38,428 bases of DNA from Acidobacteriota bacterium. Its GTDB lineage: Bacteria > Acidobacteriota > UBA6911. The notes under the pieces are model-generated. The model was not told where the DNA came from. It did no database searches and saw only the letters and a program-made list of their open reading frames with translations. The position numbers and the translations under genes were made by a program. Location of the stretch: NCBI GenBank assembly GCA_016934295.1, contig JAFGTD010000280.1:1-38428 (forward strand). Direction: 5' to 3'. Shown one piece after another: positions 1 to 7,260 of this stretch (its first letter is position 1; the number at the start of each line of letters is the position of its first letter).

Positions 1-73
1 ACTCGTATTCGGCATCTACCCGGCGGCCAAAGCCGCCCGACTCGATCCGGTCGAAGCATTGCGATACGAATAA
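1..73 (+). CDS. C-terminal end of ABC transporter permease (MacB/FtsX type), partial
   Basis: The frame starting at base 2 encodes the final 23 residues of a protein and ends in TAA at 71-73. The tail contains GIYPAAKAARLDPVEALRYE, the classic C-terminus of MacB/FtsX-family inner-membrane permeases: the end of the last transmembrane helix, then a P-A-x-x-A-A-x-L-x-P-x-E-A-L-R motif. These permeases couple ATP hydrolysis by a partner ATPase to mechanotransmission, for efflux or for lipoprotein extraction. The rest of the gene lies outside the window, so substrate and partners cannot be judged. It converges on the VOC gene 39 bp away; the gap contains a weak inverted repeat (CTGATT/AATCAG). Confidence 0.8.
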   Translation, partial: LVFGIYPAAKAARLDPVEALRYE

Positions 74-111
74 TCAGAGGGCAATGCCGGAGGCTGATTT
101 TATCCCCTGTT

Positions 112-561
112 TTAATCAGGCTTCTTCTCGAACATTTCCACGATAATGCCGCCCGCGTGCAGATCGATATATGCGCCGTGCATGCCACCCGGCATGCGGA
201 TGTCAAGCAAAAGAGTGCAGCCTTTGTCCGTCAGCCGCTTGATCTCCTTTTCAATATCGTCCACGGTAACCATGATGTGCTGAATGCCCTCGCCTTTGGT
301 TTCGAGATACTCCCGGTGCGGGGACTCCCTGGCAAGGGGTTGTACCAGCTCGAGCTGCGTCCCTCCCAATGTCGCAGTCAAGATCTTAGCGTCGGCCAGC
401 GCCGGTTTGCCCCGGAACAGCTCCTTCCTGTCCGGGGGCAGCTTCATCTCTTGAAACGGCCCGATTCCGAGCAATGCCAGCCGCTCCGCTACCTGTTTGA
501 CGTCCTTGACGACGACGCCGACCTGCGTAACTTTCCATGATGAAATATCCGAGCTTCCCAT
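112..561 (-). CDS. VOC (glyoxalase/methylmalonyl-CoA epimerase-like) family protein
   Basis: This 149-residue protein has the two beta-alpha-beta-beta-beta modules of the vicinal oxygen chelate fold, about residues 10-75 and 92-145. In methylmalonyl-CoA epimerases the metal ligands sit in the motifs DHIGIAV, xLEL, xHIAxxV and xxxE. Here the equivalents are Q13 (VTQVGVVV), E71 (QLELVQ), H95 (IQHIMVTV) and E142 (IIVEMF). Three ligands are kept and the first His is Gln, which VOC enzymes tolerate. The start is set by a good AGGGGG site just upstream. It is a single-gene unit on the minus strand. Reaction and substrate are not determinable; an epimerase, lyase or glyoxalase-type role on a CoA or 2-oxo compound is possible. 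Confidence 0.75.
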   Translation of the reverse strand: MGSSDISSWKVTQVGVVVKDVKQVAERLALLGIGPFQEMKLPPDRKELFRGKPALADAKILTATLGGTQLELVQPLARESPHREYLETKGEGIQHIMVTVDDIEKEIKRLTDKGCTLLLDIRMPGGMHGAYIDLHAGGIIVEMFEKKPD

Positions 562-589
562 TGCTATCCCCCTGCTACCTTTTCACTTT

Positions 590-659
590 TGTGCGCGGCG
601 ATCAAAAAGTGAAGCATGTGGCGGTTGAAAAGTGCAACGCCTGATACGAGATTATCGGT
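590..659 (+). repeat. 70-bp repeat, copy 1; resembles an IS21-type transposon end
   Basis: This segment aligns without gaps to 8768-8837 with 9 mismatches in 70 (about 87% identity by eye), in the same orientation. Both copies begin with TGTGCG and end with GATTATCGGT. Inside there are two imperfect 19-bp direct repeats of the form GGCGnTnnAAAAGTG. Sub-terminal direct repeats with an AAAAGTG core, starting at a TG dinucleotide, are typical of IS21-family ends. No transposase (istA/istB) is present, so this would be a remnant. The IS21 assignment is from memory of the family's end structure. Confidence 0.6.
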
Positions 660-728
660 TTTTACTTCCTGTGTCCATATTCTGCCAAATGCATATCTAT
701 TAAGCTCTTGTTCAGGCAAGTCCATCAC

Positions 729-773
729 GTTAATTTACATGTGTTAAATAAATTAACAGATTGAAGTTCAATC
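729..773 (+). promoter_or_regulatory. Palindromic candidate activator sites upstream of the sigma-54 promoter
   Basis: Two adjacent perfect inverted repeats lie about 85-115 bp upstream of the -24 element. TGTTAA-ATAAA-TTAACA is at 742-758, within the wider arms GTTAATTTA 729-737 and TAAATTAAC 749-757. GATTGAA-G-TTCAATC is at 759-773. Paired dyads at this distance are where NtrC-type enhancer-binding proteins bind, so these are probable UAS sites. No activator gene is in the window, so the cognate regulator is unknown. Confidence 0.55.
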
Positions 774-855
774 AGCCAATCTTCCCGTAAGGGATTCTGA
801 GGCAGAAGTCCTTAATTAAAAACATTTAGCAAGATAAAAGGCCGAGACAACCTTC

Positions 856-871
856 TGGCACGAATCTTGCA
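856..871 (+). promoter_or_regulatory. Sigma-54 (RpoN) -24/-12 promoter
   Basis: TGGCACG at 856-862 and TTGCA at 867-871 match the sigma-54 consensus TGGCACG-N4-TTGCW exactly. The invariant GG (857-858) and GC (869-870) are separated by the required 10 bp. Transcription would start near 882, about 50 bp before the first gene at 934. It points at the Cys-protein/TusA/enoate reductase/dehydratase genes, so the operon should need an NtrC-type ATPase activator and be silent without its signal. Confidence 0.88.
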
Positions 872-933
872 CTATCTGTATAGGAAGAGAGGCAGGGATC
901 AAGAATGTATAGCCTGCCCAACAAGGAGGGGTT

Positions 934-1131
934 ATGGAAAAAGTGAAAGAAGGAAATGTCGAAGATTACACGGAGTTTTTTCATCATGTGCCGTTTCGCC
1001 CATTGAAATTTGTCAAAGACGAAGATGGTTACGGGTGGCTCTGCGACAAGAAAGTGGATCCCCATGAGGATCTCAAAAAACAGGGGTGCTGGAGATGTGA
1101 CGAAATGGTGTTTCCGACCGGAGGAAGGTAA
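934..1131 (+). CDS. Small Cys-containing protein, function unknown
   Basis: A 65-residue protein, the first gene after the sigma-54 promoter, with an excellent AAGGAGG site seven bases before the ATG. It is acidic and aromatic in its N-terminal half. The C-terminal half carries C37, H44, C52 and C55 (C-x14-C-x2-C with an intervening His), which could bind zinc or an iron-sulfur cluster. I do not recognise the family. Its place at the head of an operon of oxygen-sensitive redox enzymes suggests an accessory or electron-transfer role, but that is inference. About 60 bp separate it from the TusA-like gene. Strong RBS, promoter and conserved-looking Cys spacing argue that it is real despite its size. 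Confidence 0.72.
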   Translation: MEKVKEGNVEDYTEFFHHVPFRPLKFVKDEDGYGWLCDKKVDPHEDLKKQGCWRCDEMVFPTGGR

Positions 1132-1193
1132 TTCAGATACGCTTGGTACTATAAGCGGAAAAGTTTAAAAGCGCCGCTCAATTGGAAAATGAA

Positions 1194-1490
1194 ATGAGTC
1201 ACTTTCTTGACCTGAGAGGGATGATTTCGCCTTTTGCCCTCCTGAAGCTTACGCACGGATTAAGGAAACTGCAAAAGGGTGAGATCATGGAGGTCATCGG
1301 AAATAATCCGGATTCAAGAGAGGATATTCTCAAAGTTCTGATGTCCTTGCCCTGCAAACTGCTTTACGTCGACAGTGCAAAGAATTGTTATTTCATTCGA
1401 CTCAGAAAATTGGAAAACAGTGAGACGCAAACGCGAGGCGAAAAAAATGATAGAAGACATGTTCCAACCGCTTCACCTGGGAGTCCATAA
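1194..1490 (+). CDS. TusA/SirA-fold protein lacking the catalytic cysteine
   Basis: A 98-residue protein matching the TusA (SirA, YedF) fold over residues 4-76: LDLRG-x2-SPF-x-LLKL, then helix, KGEIMEVI, helix, KLLYVD, and a last strand YFIRLRK. TusA proteins pass persulfide sulfur from a Cys in the motif GxxCPxP. Here that position is Ser12 (GMISPF), so sulfur transfer by the usual route is unlikely and the protein may be a structural or binding partner. I prefer ATG 1194 over TTG 1182, since family similarity begins right after it. Its tail overlaps the flavoprotein start at 1447 by 44 bases, suggesting translational coupling. TusA-like genes often sit beside redox flavoproteins, but the purpose here is unknown. 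Confidence 0.72.
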   Translation: MSHFLDLRGMISPFALLKLTHGLRKLQKGEIMEVIGNNPDSREDILKVLMSLPCKLLYVDSAKNCYFIRLRKLENSETQTRGEKNDRRHVPTASPGSP

Positions 1491-3360
1491 ACTTGCAAAC
1501 CGTTTCGTTTTTCCGCCGGTCAAGCTGGGTTACGGGCTGCCTGACGGCACCGTGACAAACCGGCAAATGCTTTTCTACCGGCAAATTGCCCGAAACGGAC
1601 CCGCCGTCGTAATTCTGGAACCGGTCTCCGTTACATCCGATGGAAGAGAGCACCCCCGGCAATTGTGTGTTCATCTCCAGGAAAGCGTTACACAGTTAAA
1701 GAAGATCGTTGAGGTCATTCACGAAGAAAAGCGTCTTGCCTGCCTCCACTTGAACCATGCAGGCGCAGCCGCCAATCCTAAAGTGATCGGCCACAAACCC
1801 AAAGCTCCGTCCGGGATCGTCTGTCCCACTCACGGACAGGAGTCTGTTCCTTTGAGCCTCGATGAGGTGCAGGCTATCGTATCCGCTTACAAAGCAGCGG
1901 CGGAAAAGTCGGTGGAAGCCGGGTTCGATCTGATTGAGGTTCAGGCGGGACACGGGTACCTCCTGTCTCAATTTCTCAACGGCAAAATCAACCGAAGAGA
2001 AGATGCGTACGGCCGGGACCGGTTGCTTTTTGCAAAAGAGGTTCTGTCGTCCGTAAGGGCAGGCGCACCGGAAACCCCTGTCTTTATGCGCGTTTCAGGC
2101 AATGAGATGTCGCCCGAGTCTGGAGCCGGCGCTGAAGACCTCCTTCCCCTGCTCAGGTTGGCTGAAGAGGAGAATATCTCAGCGGTTCATGTAGGAATGG
2201 GCAATGTCTGTTTCAGCCCACCCTGGTATTTCCATCACAGCAGTCTTCCCGAAAAACCCCAATTGGATGCCCTGGCATGGATTCGGCAACAAACGGCGCT
2301 TCCCCTTATTGCGGCAGGGAGAATGGGCAGAAAGGAGCGCATTCATGAAATCATGAAAAACGGTCTTTCCGACCTCATTGCCGTCGGAAGGCCGCTGATT
2401 GCGGATCCGGACTTGCTGCAAAAATGGCATGATGGGGAGAAAGTCCCGATCAGATATTGCGGCTATTGCCTTCAGGGATGTCTCCATCGCTTGAAGAATG
2501 GAGAACCGCTGGGCTGCAATCTCAATCCCGAAGTCGGGCTCGAGCCTTTGAAACGCACGGATCATCCTCTAAGAGTGTTGACTGTGGGAGGAGGCCCTGC
2601 AGGGATGAGTGCGAGTCTGTATCTGACAAGGCGCGGGCACCAGACTACACTCGCGGAGAAAACGGACCATCTTGGCGGACAGTTCGCATTTGCATGGCAA
2701 GCTCTCGGCAAGCAGCCGATGCGGGACGGATTGTACGGTCTGGAACAGGCGGTAAAGAAAAGCGGGACATCCATTCTGCTGAACACGGATGTTGACGACG
2801 CTTTCGTGCAGAAATTCCAGCCCGATCTTCTTGTATGGGCAACAGGTGCATTACAAAACGAACCCGAAATTCCGGGAATTGATAATCAATATAGAATCAC
2901 GTCTCTGGAATTTTTCGAAGGCGCAAAGGAGCCGCGTGGTGAGAGAATTCTGGTAATCGGGGCGGGTAGAACAGGTCTTGAGATTGCCCAGAAACTCGGA
3001 CATGAAGGCTATCAGGTTACAGCCACAAAGCGAACCGACCCGCTCGGCAGCATGATGGATATGATTTCGAGAAAATTAATCCTGAAACAGATCCGGGCCA
3101 TGGAGAATGTTACTCTCATGCCCCACACAACGGTGAAGGCATTTACGGAAAAGGGCGTTGAAGTGGAACAGGACGGGGTAGAGATGCTGCTGGAGCCTTT
3201 TCAGACCATAATCTTTGCCTCCGGCATGACTTCTGCCCCCGGGCCGGACGAGAAGGTCCGCAAATCCGTCCCCCGGATAGAGGTGATCGGAGACGCCGGC
3301 GGTGTGAATGATATATTCAGTTCCGTCCAGGCCGGATACCGGCTTTCTCTTGATTATTGA
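1447..3360 (+). CDS. Old-yellow-enzyme-type enoate / 2,4-dienoyl-CoA reductase (FMN, 4Fe-4S, FAD)
   Basis: A 637-residue flavoprotein with the three-part architecture of FadH-type 2,4-dienoyl-CoA reductase and clostridial enoate reductases. An FMN-binding TIM barrel covers about 1-330 (FDLIEVQAGHGYLLSQFLNG and AVGRPLIADPDL are typical barrel motifs). A 4Fe-4S site follows, with C338-x2-C341-x3-C345-x11-C357. Then come an FAD domain (VGGGPAGMSA) and a NAD(P)H domain (VIGAGRTGLE). It would reduce an activated C=C bond with NAD(P)H. The ATG at 1447 follows a GAGGCG site; an in-frame ATG at 1375 lies inside the TusA-like gene and would add 24 unrelated residues. With dehydratase genes downstream it could reduce the enoyl product, as FldZ does for cinnamate. 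Substrate unknown. Confidence 0.87.
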   Translation: MIEDMFQPLHLGVHKLANRFVFPPVKLGYGLPDGTVTNRQMLFYRQIARNGPAVVILEPVSVTSDGREHPRQLCVHLQESVTQLKKIVEVIHEEKRLACLHLNHAGAAANPKVIGHKPKAPSGIVCPTHGQESVPLSLDEVQAIVSAYKAAAEKSVEAGFDLIEVQAGHGYLLSQFLNGKINRREDAYGRDRLLFAKEVLSSVRAGAPETPVFMRVSGNEMSPESGAGAEDLLPLLRLAEEENISAVHVGMGNVCFSPPWYFHHSSLPEKPQLDALAWIRQQTALPLIAAGRMGRKERIHEIMKNGLSDLIAVGRPLIADPDLLQKWHDGEKVPIRYCGYCLQGCLHRLKNGEPLGCNLNPEVGLEPLKRTDHPLRVLTVGGGPAGMSASLYLTRRGHQTTLAEKTDHLGGQFAFAWQALGKQPMRDGLYGLEQAVKKSGTSILLNTDVDDAFVQKFQPDLLVWATGALQNEPEIPGIDNQYRITSLEFFEGAKEPRGERILVIGAGRTGLEIAQKLGHEGYQVTATKRTDPLGSMMDMISRKLILKQIRAMENVTLMPHTTVKAFTEKGVEVEQDGVEMLLEPFQTIIFASGMTSAPGPDEKVRKSVPRIEVIGDAGGVNDIFSSVQAGYRLSLDY

Positions 3361-3717
3361 AGATTAGGGAGTGCATGTGCGTTGAACATCTGGACCTGCC
3401 GGCTGTCTGCCGATAGAAAAATAACCCTCCTATTTCTGCAGATTTCCTTCCTATCGGTTCGTTCCCAATAATTCGAATGAAGTGTAATGCGTCATATTTG
3501 CGCCTCTTTGAGGGCAATTTTACTAAAGGATTTGTGCAAATTCGGTGAAAACAAGAAAATTTGTAAATCTATATTTCTTTGGCCGTTTGGGATTTCGGCC
3601 GCATAGCTGCAATTGCGGGCGCCAAGGTATCATTTGATTATTTGCGTTCGTGATGGTTGTATAATGCGAATGAATTATAACCAGGGGAAAAAAGTCAAAA
3701 GGAATAGGACGGAAAGC
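3361..3717. other. Intergenic gap inside the putative operon
   Basis: This 357-bp gap separates the flavoprotein from the dehydratase genes. I see no convincing ORF, no strong intrinsic terminator and no second sigma-54 site. A TATAAT hexamer at 3660-3665 lacks a well-spaced -35 (TTGATT at 3634-3639 is 20 bp away), so an internal promoter is possible but weak. The dehydratase genes could be co-transcribed from 856 or separately expressed. Confidence 0.4.
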
Positions 3718-4878
3718 ATGGACATACTGGAAGAACTGGCCCAAATTGTCCGGACCCGACCGGAACAATTAAAAGAGCAGAAGGACAAGGGAATCAAAAT
3801 AGTCGGGTATGTAGGAAGATTTGTCCCGGAGGAGTTGATTGCCGCATCCGGAGCGCGGCCGTGTTTGCTCTGCAGAGGAGGCCAACCGGAACCCCCGGAT
3901 GCGGTAATACCTTACATGCTCCGTTTTATGAGCCCCTATTCCAGGTCTCAAATCGGATATCACCTCCTGGGTATAGACCCGGTAGTCCCCATGCTCGACC
4001 TTATAGTCGTGCAATGCAGCGATTGTCATGAATCGAGGCTGGCCGATTTATTTGAATATTTTAAGCTGCCGACCGTGAGGCTGGGCATTCCGCCTGACTG
4101 GAAAAAATCGATCTCCCAGGACTACTACTACAAGGGGCTGGTGCGGCTGAAGCAAACGCTGGAAAGCCTCACCGGCAATGAGATAACCGAAAATAAGCTA
4201 AAGAAATCAATGGAATCCTTTGATCAGATAAGAGACCTTTTAAGCAAGATCAATCTGCTGAGAGAAGCACACCCGCCGTCCATAGGCGGCGACGACTTCA
4301 TTCGCCTCAATCATGCTACTTTTTACTGCGATCCTGACGTATTAATCCGCAAGCTCAACGACCTGTACGAAGAGCTGCAGAGACAGGAGAGTGCCTTCTC
4401 CGGCGAAGCGCCGAGGATACTCCTGGCCGGTCATGTCGTGGGTGTAGGGGATTATGTCGTTCCAAAGTTGATTGAAGACGCAGGGGCGGTCATCGCCGTC
4501 GAGTTTCTGGATGAAGGGATCAGGCACTGTGTGCAGAATTCAAAAACGGACGGCGACCTGATGAGAAATCTGGCGGAAACCTATTATTTAAGAATGACAC
4601 CCCCTTCCATATTTCAACCGGCCTGGGAAGAAAGAATCGAATATATTAAAAGACTTATAAATGATTACAGGATTGACGGCGTGATATGGTACGAGCTGTC
4701 CTTTGAGGAGATATACGACCTGGAATGCTCCGTAATATCCAAGGTAATGAATCAAATGAATATTCCTTTCTTAAAACTTGAATCCTCATACGAGTATTCA
4801 AGGGAGGCCATAGGACCTCTAACGACGCGCGTGGAGAGCTTCATTGAGTCCCTCAAGCAGGGAAGGAATGGATTATGA
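3718..4878 (+). CDS. 2-hydroxyacyl-CoA dehydratase / benzoyl-CoA reductase family subunit (HgdB/BcrC-like)
   Basis: A 386-residue member of the HGD-D superfamily. Recognisable blocks are GYVGRFVPEELIAASGARP (about 30-48), SRSQIG (75-80), QCSDCHESR (99-107), a central helical part, ILLAGHVVGVGDY and the C-terminal DGVIWYELSF...IPFLKLE...TRVESFIE. These proteins use a 4Fe-4S cluster for ATP-driven one-electron reduction of an acyl-CoA. Cys C49, C52, C100 and C103 are available. However, the Cys usually found in LCSxxRS is Ser72 and the one in FCDPxS is Glu, so cluster ligation looks non-canonical. I chose ATG 3718 (behind GGACGGAAAG) over 3613 because similarity starts there. Its TGA overlaps the next ATG (ATGA). 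Confidence 0.83.
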   Translation: MDILEELAQIVRTRPEQLKEQKDKGIKIVGYVGRFVPEELIAASGARPCLLCRGGQPEPPDAVIPYMLRFMSPYSRSQIGYHLLGIDPVVPMLDLIVVQCSDCHESRLADLFEYFKLPTVRLGIPPDWKKSISQDYYYKGLVRLKQTLESLTGNEITENKLKKSMESFDQIRDLLSKINLLREAHPPSIGGDDFIRLNHATFYCDPDVLIRKLNDLYEELQRQESAFSGEAPRILLAGHVVGVGDYVVPKLIEDAGAVIAVEFLDEGIRHCVQNSKTDGDLMRNLAETYYLRMTPPSIFQPAWEERIEYIKRLINDYRIDGVIWYELSFEEIYDLECSVISKVMNQMNIPFLKLESSYEYSREAIGPLTTRVESFIESLKQGRNGL

Positions 4879-6290
4879 TGATAAAAAATGCATACGAGGA
4901 ATTTCTAAGGCTGACCGGTTTCGAGGAGGAGGAAATGGCCCGCTACCTCCCCGAGTGGCGAAAAGCTTCCGAAAAACTGGGACTGACTGAAGAGGATATG
5001 CGGTTCGCCGTTCAGGAGCGTCTTCCCGAACACTTCGCCCTGGAATTGGAAGGTATCAGGAAATTGCTGGGTTGCTTCGTAAAAGAAACCATAGACTTGA
5101 CGAAAGCCGGCGAATATAAAAGAAACGGAACAAAGATCGTATACGGCATACTGCCGGCCGTTTTGCACTTTTATTATGCGCTTAAATTAACGGCTCCGGA
5201 AAAAATCTTTGTTTCCTTTCCGGATATATTCATTACCTTTGTGATGAACAGCTTTTTTCACAAACTTGCTCCCTATCTGGAAGAGGCTGAAAGAACCGGA
5301 ATCCCCTACGGCTGCCGTCATTGCGCCCTGAACAAAACACGCTATGCCGCCCGCAGGCTGGGCATTATTCCCTCTCCGGATATAAACTGGATATGGGGTT
5401 TCGTATGCGATGAAGGCCCCAAAACCGACGAATTCATCCAGCTCTACCATGATCCTGAGTGGAAAACGTATGTCACGCGTCTGCCTCATGACCAGCCCCT
5501 GGGGACGGTGGAGGATGAGGTCCTCGAGAGGGTGGAGTACCTGGCCGCCCAAATGAAAGACGGATTCGAATCCGTCCAAAAGGAAATTGGGATTAAGGTT
5601 TCAGAGGAAAGGATACAGAAGGTTATCGAAATATGGCAAAGGTATGCAGCTAAAGTGTCGGAGTTGGGCCGGCTGATGAGCGCAGACCCGCAGCCGCTTG
5701 GCGCGGTAAGCGGGCGTTTCTTCTGGGAGGGTTTGTTCACGCCGCTTAACACCGGCATTGAATCCATGGAGAAGGCGCTGGATATCACCCTTAAAGAAAT
5801 CCGGCAAAGGGTGAGCAATAAAGAAGGCATATTGCCTCAGGGAGCCCCAAAATTGTTGATATACAGTATGCACCCGTCCGTTCCCTGGGTAGCCAGGATG
5901 TTCGAGGAAAACGGCGTGGGCATACCCCTCAGCGAGTTTTTCATACTTACGGAGAAGCAGCTGAGGCCGCCGTCGTTCGAAGACCCTTATATGGCAGCGG
6001 CTGAAGGCTGGCTTAGAACCTCCGGTATGGTCAACCCCGGCTATCAGGCCGAACAAATATGTGAAAAGATGACGACACATAAAGTCGACGGAATGGTATT
6101 CGGTTTAATGGATTTCGACCGCTGGCTGGGCAGCAGCCACAGGCTGTTGGCCAGGATGGTGGAAGAAAAGACGCAATTGCCGGTGTTTTACATCGAGGGA
6201 GACAATTGGGAGGACAGGGATTATAGTCCGGAAGCCTTGCGAACAAGAATTGAAAGCATATGCGAAATTATGAAAATGCGGAAAGCCTGA
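4875..6290 (+). CDS. 2-hydroxyacyl-CoA dehydratase / benzoyl-CoA reductase family, second subunit
   Basis: A 471-residue protein, translationally coupled to the previous gene by a 4-base ATGA overlap with GGAAGGAATGG just upstream. It shares the family layout: a long N-terminal helical part, a Cys block YGCRHCALNKTR (C147, C150) followed by C178 in WGFVCDEG, a helical middle, and a second Rossmann-like domain (KLLIYSMHPSVPWVARMFEENGVGIP, VDGMVFGLMDFDR, LPVFYIEGDNWEDRD). The three Cys C147-x2-C150-x27-C178 could hold a 4Fe-4S cluster. Pairing with the 386-residue subunit gives the heterodimer usual for such enzymes. Whether it dehydrates an (R)-2-hydroxyacyl-CoA or reduces a ring cannot be told from sequence; the neighbouring enoate-reductase-type gene favours dehydration. 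Confidence 0.8.
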   Translation: MMIKNAYEEFLRLTGFEEEEMARYLPEWRKASEKLGLTEEDMRFAVQERLPEHFALELEGIRKLLGCFVKETIDLTKAGEYKRNGTKIVYGILPAVLHFYYALKLTAPEKIFVSFPDIFITFVMNSFFHKLAPYLEEAERTGIPYGCRHCALNKTRYAARRLGIIPSPDINWIWGFVCDEGPKTDEFIQLYHDPEWKTYVTRLPHDQPLGTVEDEVLERVEYLAAQMKDGFESVQKEIGIKVSEERIQKVIEIWQRYAAKVSELGRLMSADPQPLGAVSGRFFWEGLFTPLNTGIESMEKALDITLKEIRQRVSNKEGILPQGAPKLLIYSMHPSVPWVARMFEENGVGIPLSEFFILTEKQLRPPSFEDPYMAAAEGWLRTSGMVNPGYQAEQICEKMTTHKVDGMVFGLMDFDRWLGSSHRLLARMVEEKTQLPVFYIEGDNWEDRDYSPEALRTRIESICEIMKMRKA

Positions 6291-6297
6291 TCCAGCC

Positions 6298-7143
6298 ATG
6301 TTTACAGGTATCGATATCGGTTCGGTGACTACGAAAGCCGTGATCATTAATGATAAAGAAGAGACCCTGGCGTTTTCGCTGATACCCACCCGCTTCGATC
6401 GTCGGGAGAGCGGGGCCGAAGCGCTCAAGCTGGCGCTGCGCTCAATCCGGAAGACAAAGGACGACATAAAATGTATTGTATCGACCGGCTACGGGCGCAG
6501 AGCGTTCTGCTCTTCCGACAAAGTGCTTCCTGAGATAGTCTGTCACGCCAGGGGAACAAAGCTTCTATTCCCCGAGGTGAGAACAATTATCGACATTGGC
6601 GGGCAGGACAGCAAAGTCATCGAACTGGATAAGAACGGAGCGGTTTCCCGTTTCGAGATGAATGACAAGTGCGCGGCCGGGACCGGACGGTTTCTGGAAG
6701 TCTTAACCGAGAGGATACTGAACCTCCGCATCGATGAAATCGGCCCGCTCGCTTTAAGGTCCAGGCAGCCTTGCACTCTCAGCAGTGTTTGCACGGTATT
6801 CGCCGAGTCGGAGATAATCTCTCTTCTGTCAGAGCATTGGTCTAAAGAAGACATTGCTTACGGTATAAGCCGGGCCATTGCCAAAAGGGTGGTCGGCATG
6901 GGGGCCGGAGGACAGATTGGTTTTGAGGCGCCCCTCGTATTTTCCGGAGGGGTGGCCAGAAATATCGGGGTCACCAGAGCCCTTGAAGAGGAGTTGGGGA
7001 AAAAAATAATATCTCCCGAAAACCCCCAGCTGACGGCTGCACTGGGAGCGGCTGTTTTTGCGAAAGAACACAGCCGGCGGGCGGAAGCAAGCCGGCAGCC
7101 CGCAAAAGAATCCATAGAAAATTCTAATAATACGAAACACTGA
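6298..7143 (+). CDS. ATP-dependent activator (BadF/BadG/BcrA/HgdC family)
   Basis: A 281-residue ASKHA-fold ATPase that delivers low-potential electrons to 2-hydroxyacyl-CoA dehydratases or benzoyl-CoA reductases. Hallmarks are all present: GIDIGSVTTKAV (phosphate 1, residues 4-15), STGYGRR, DIGGQDSK (phosphate 2, 99-106), NDKCAAGTGRFLE with C125, SSVCTVFAESE with C165, FSGGVA and the C-terminal AALGAAVFA. C125 and C165, one pair per monomer, ligate the single 4Fe-4S cluster at the dimer interface. It follows the dehydratase subunits by 7 bp and completes a three-gene system. The last ~25 residues (Arg/Ala/Ser-rich) are a non-conserved tail. No ferredoxin gene is in view, so the electron donor is elsewhere. 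Confidence 0.92.
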   Translation: MFTGIDIGSVTTKAVIINDKEETLAFSLIPTRFDRRESGAEALKLALRSIRKTKDDIKCIVSTGYGRRAFCSSDKVLPEIVCHARGTKLLFPEVRTIIDIGGQDSKVIELDKNGAVSRFEMNDKCAAGTGRFLEVLTERILNLRIDEIGPLALRSRQPCTLSSVCTVFAESEIISLLSEHWSKEDIAYGISRAIAKRVVGMGAGGQIGFEAPLVFSGGVARNIGVTRALEEELGKKIISPENPQLTAALGAAVFAKEHSRRAEASRQPAKESIENSNNTKH

Positions 7144-7260
7144 GAAATACCCTCAATATGAGTACCTTTATCGGATTATTTTAAACTTAAAAAAAGGTGT
7201 TACTCCGGAACCGCAGGCTCCGTATTAGTAGTCAATAAGGCCACTTAAGGAGATATTCTC

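Noticed and set aside
7207..7224. Intrinsic terminator after the activator gene
   Set aside because: CGGAACC-GCAG-GCTCCG-like pairing is imperfect and no T-run follows, so I did not list it.
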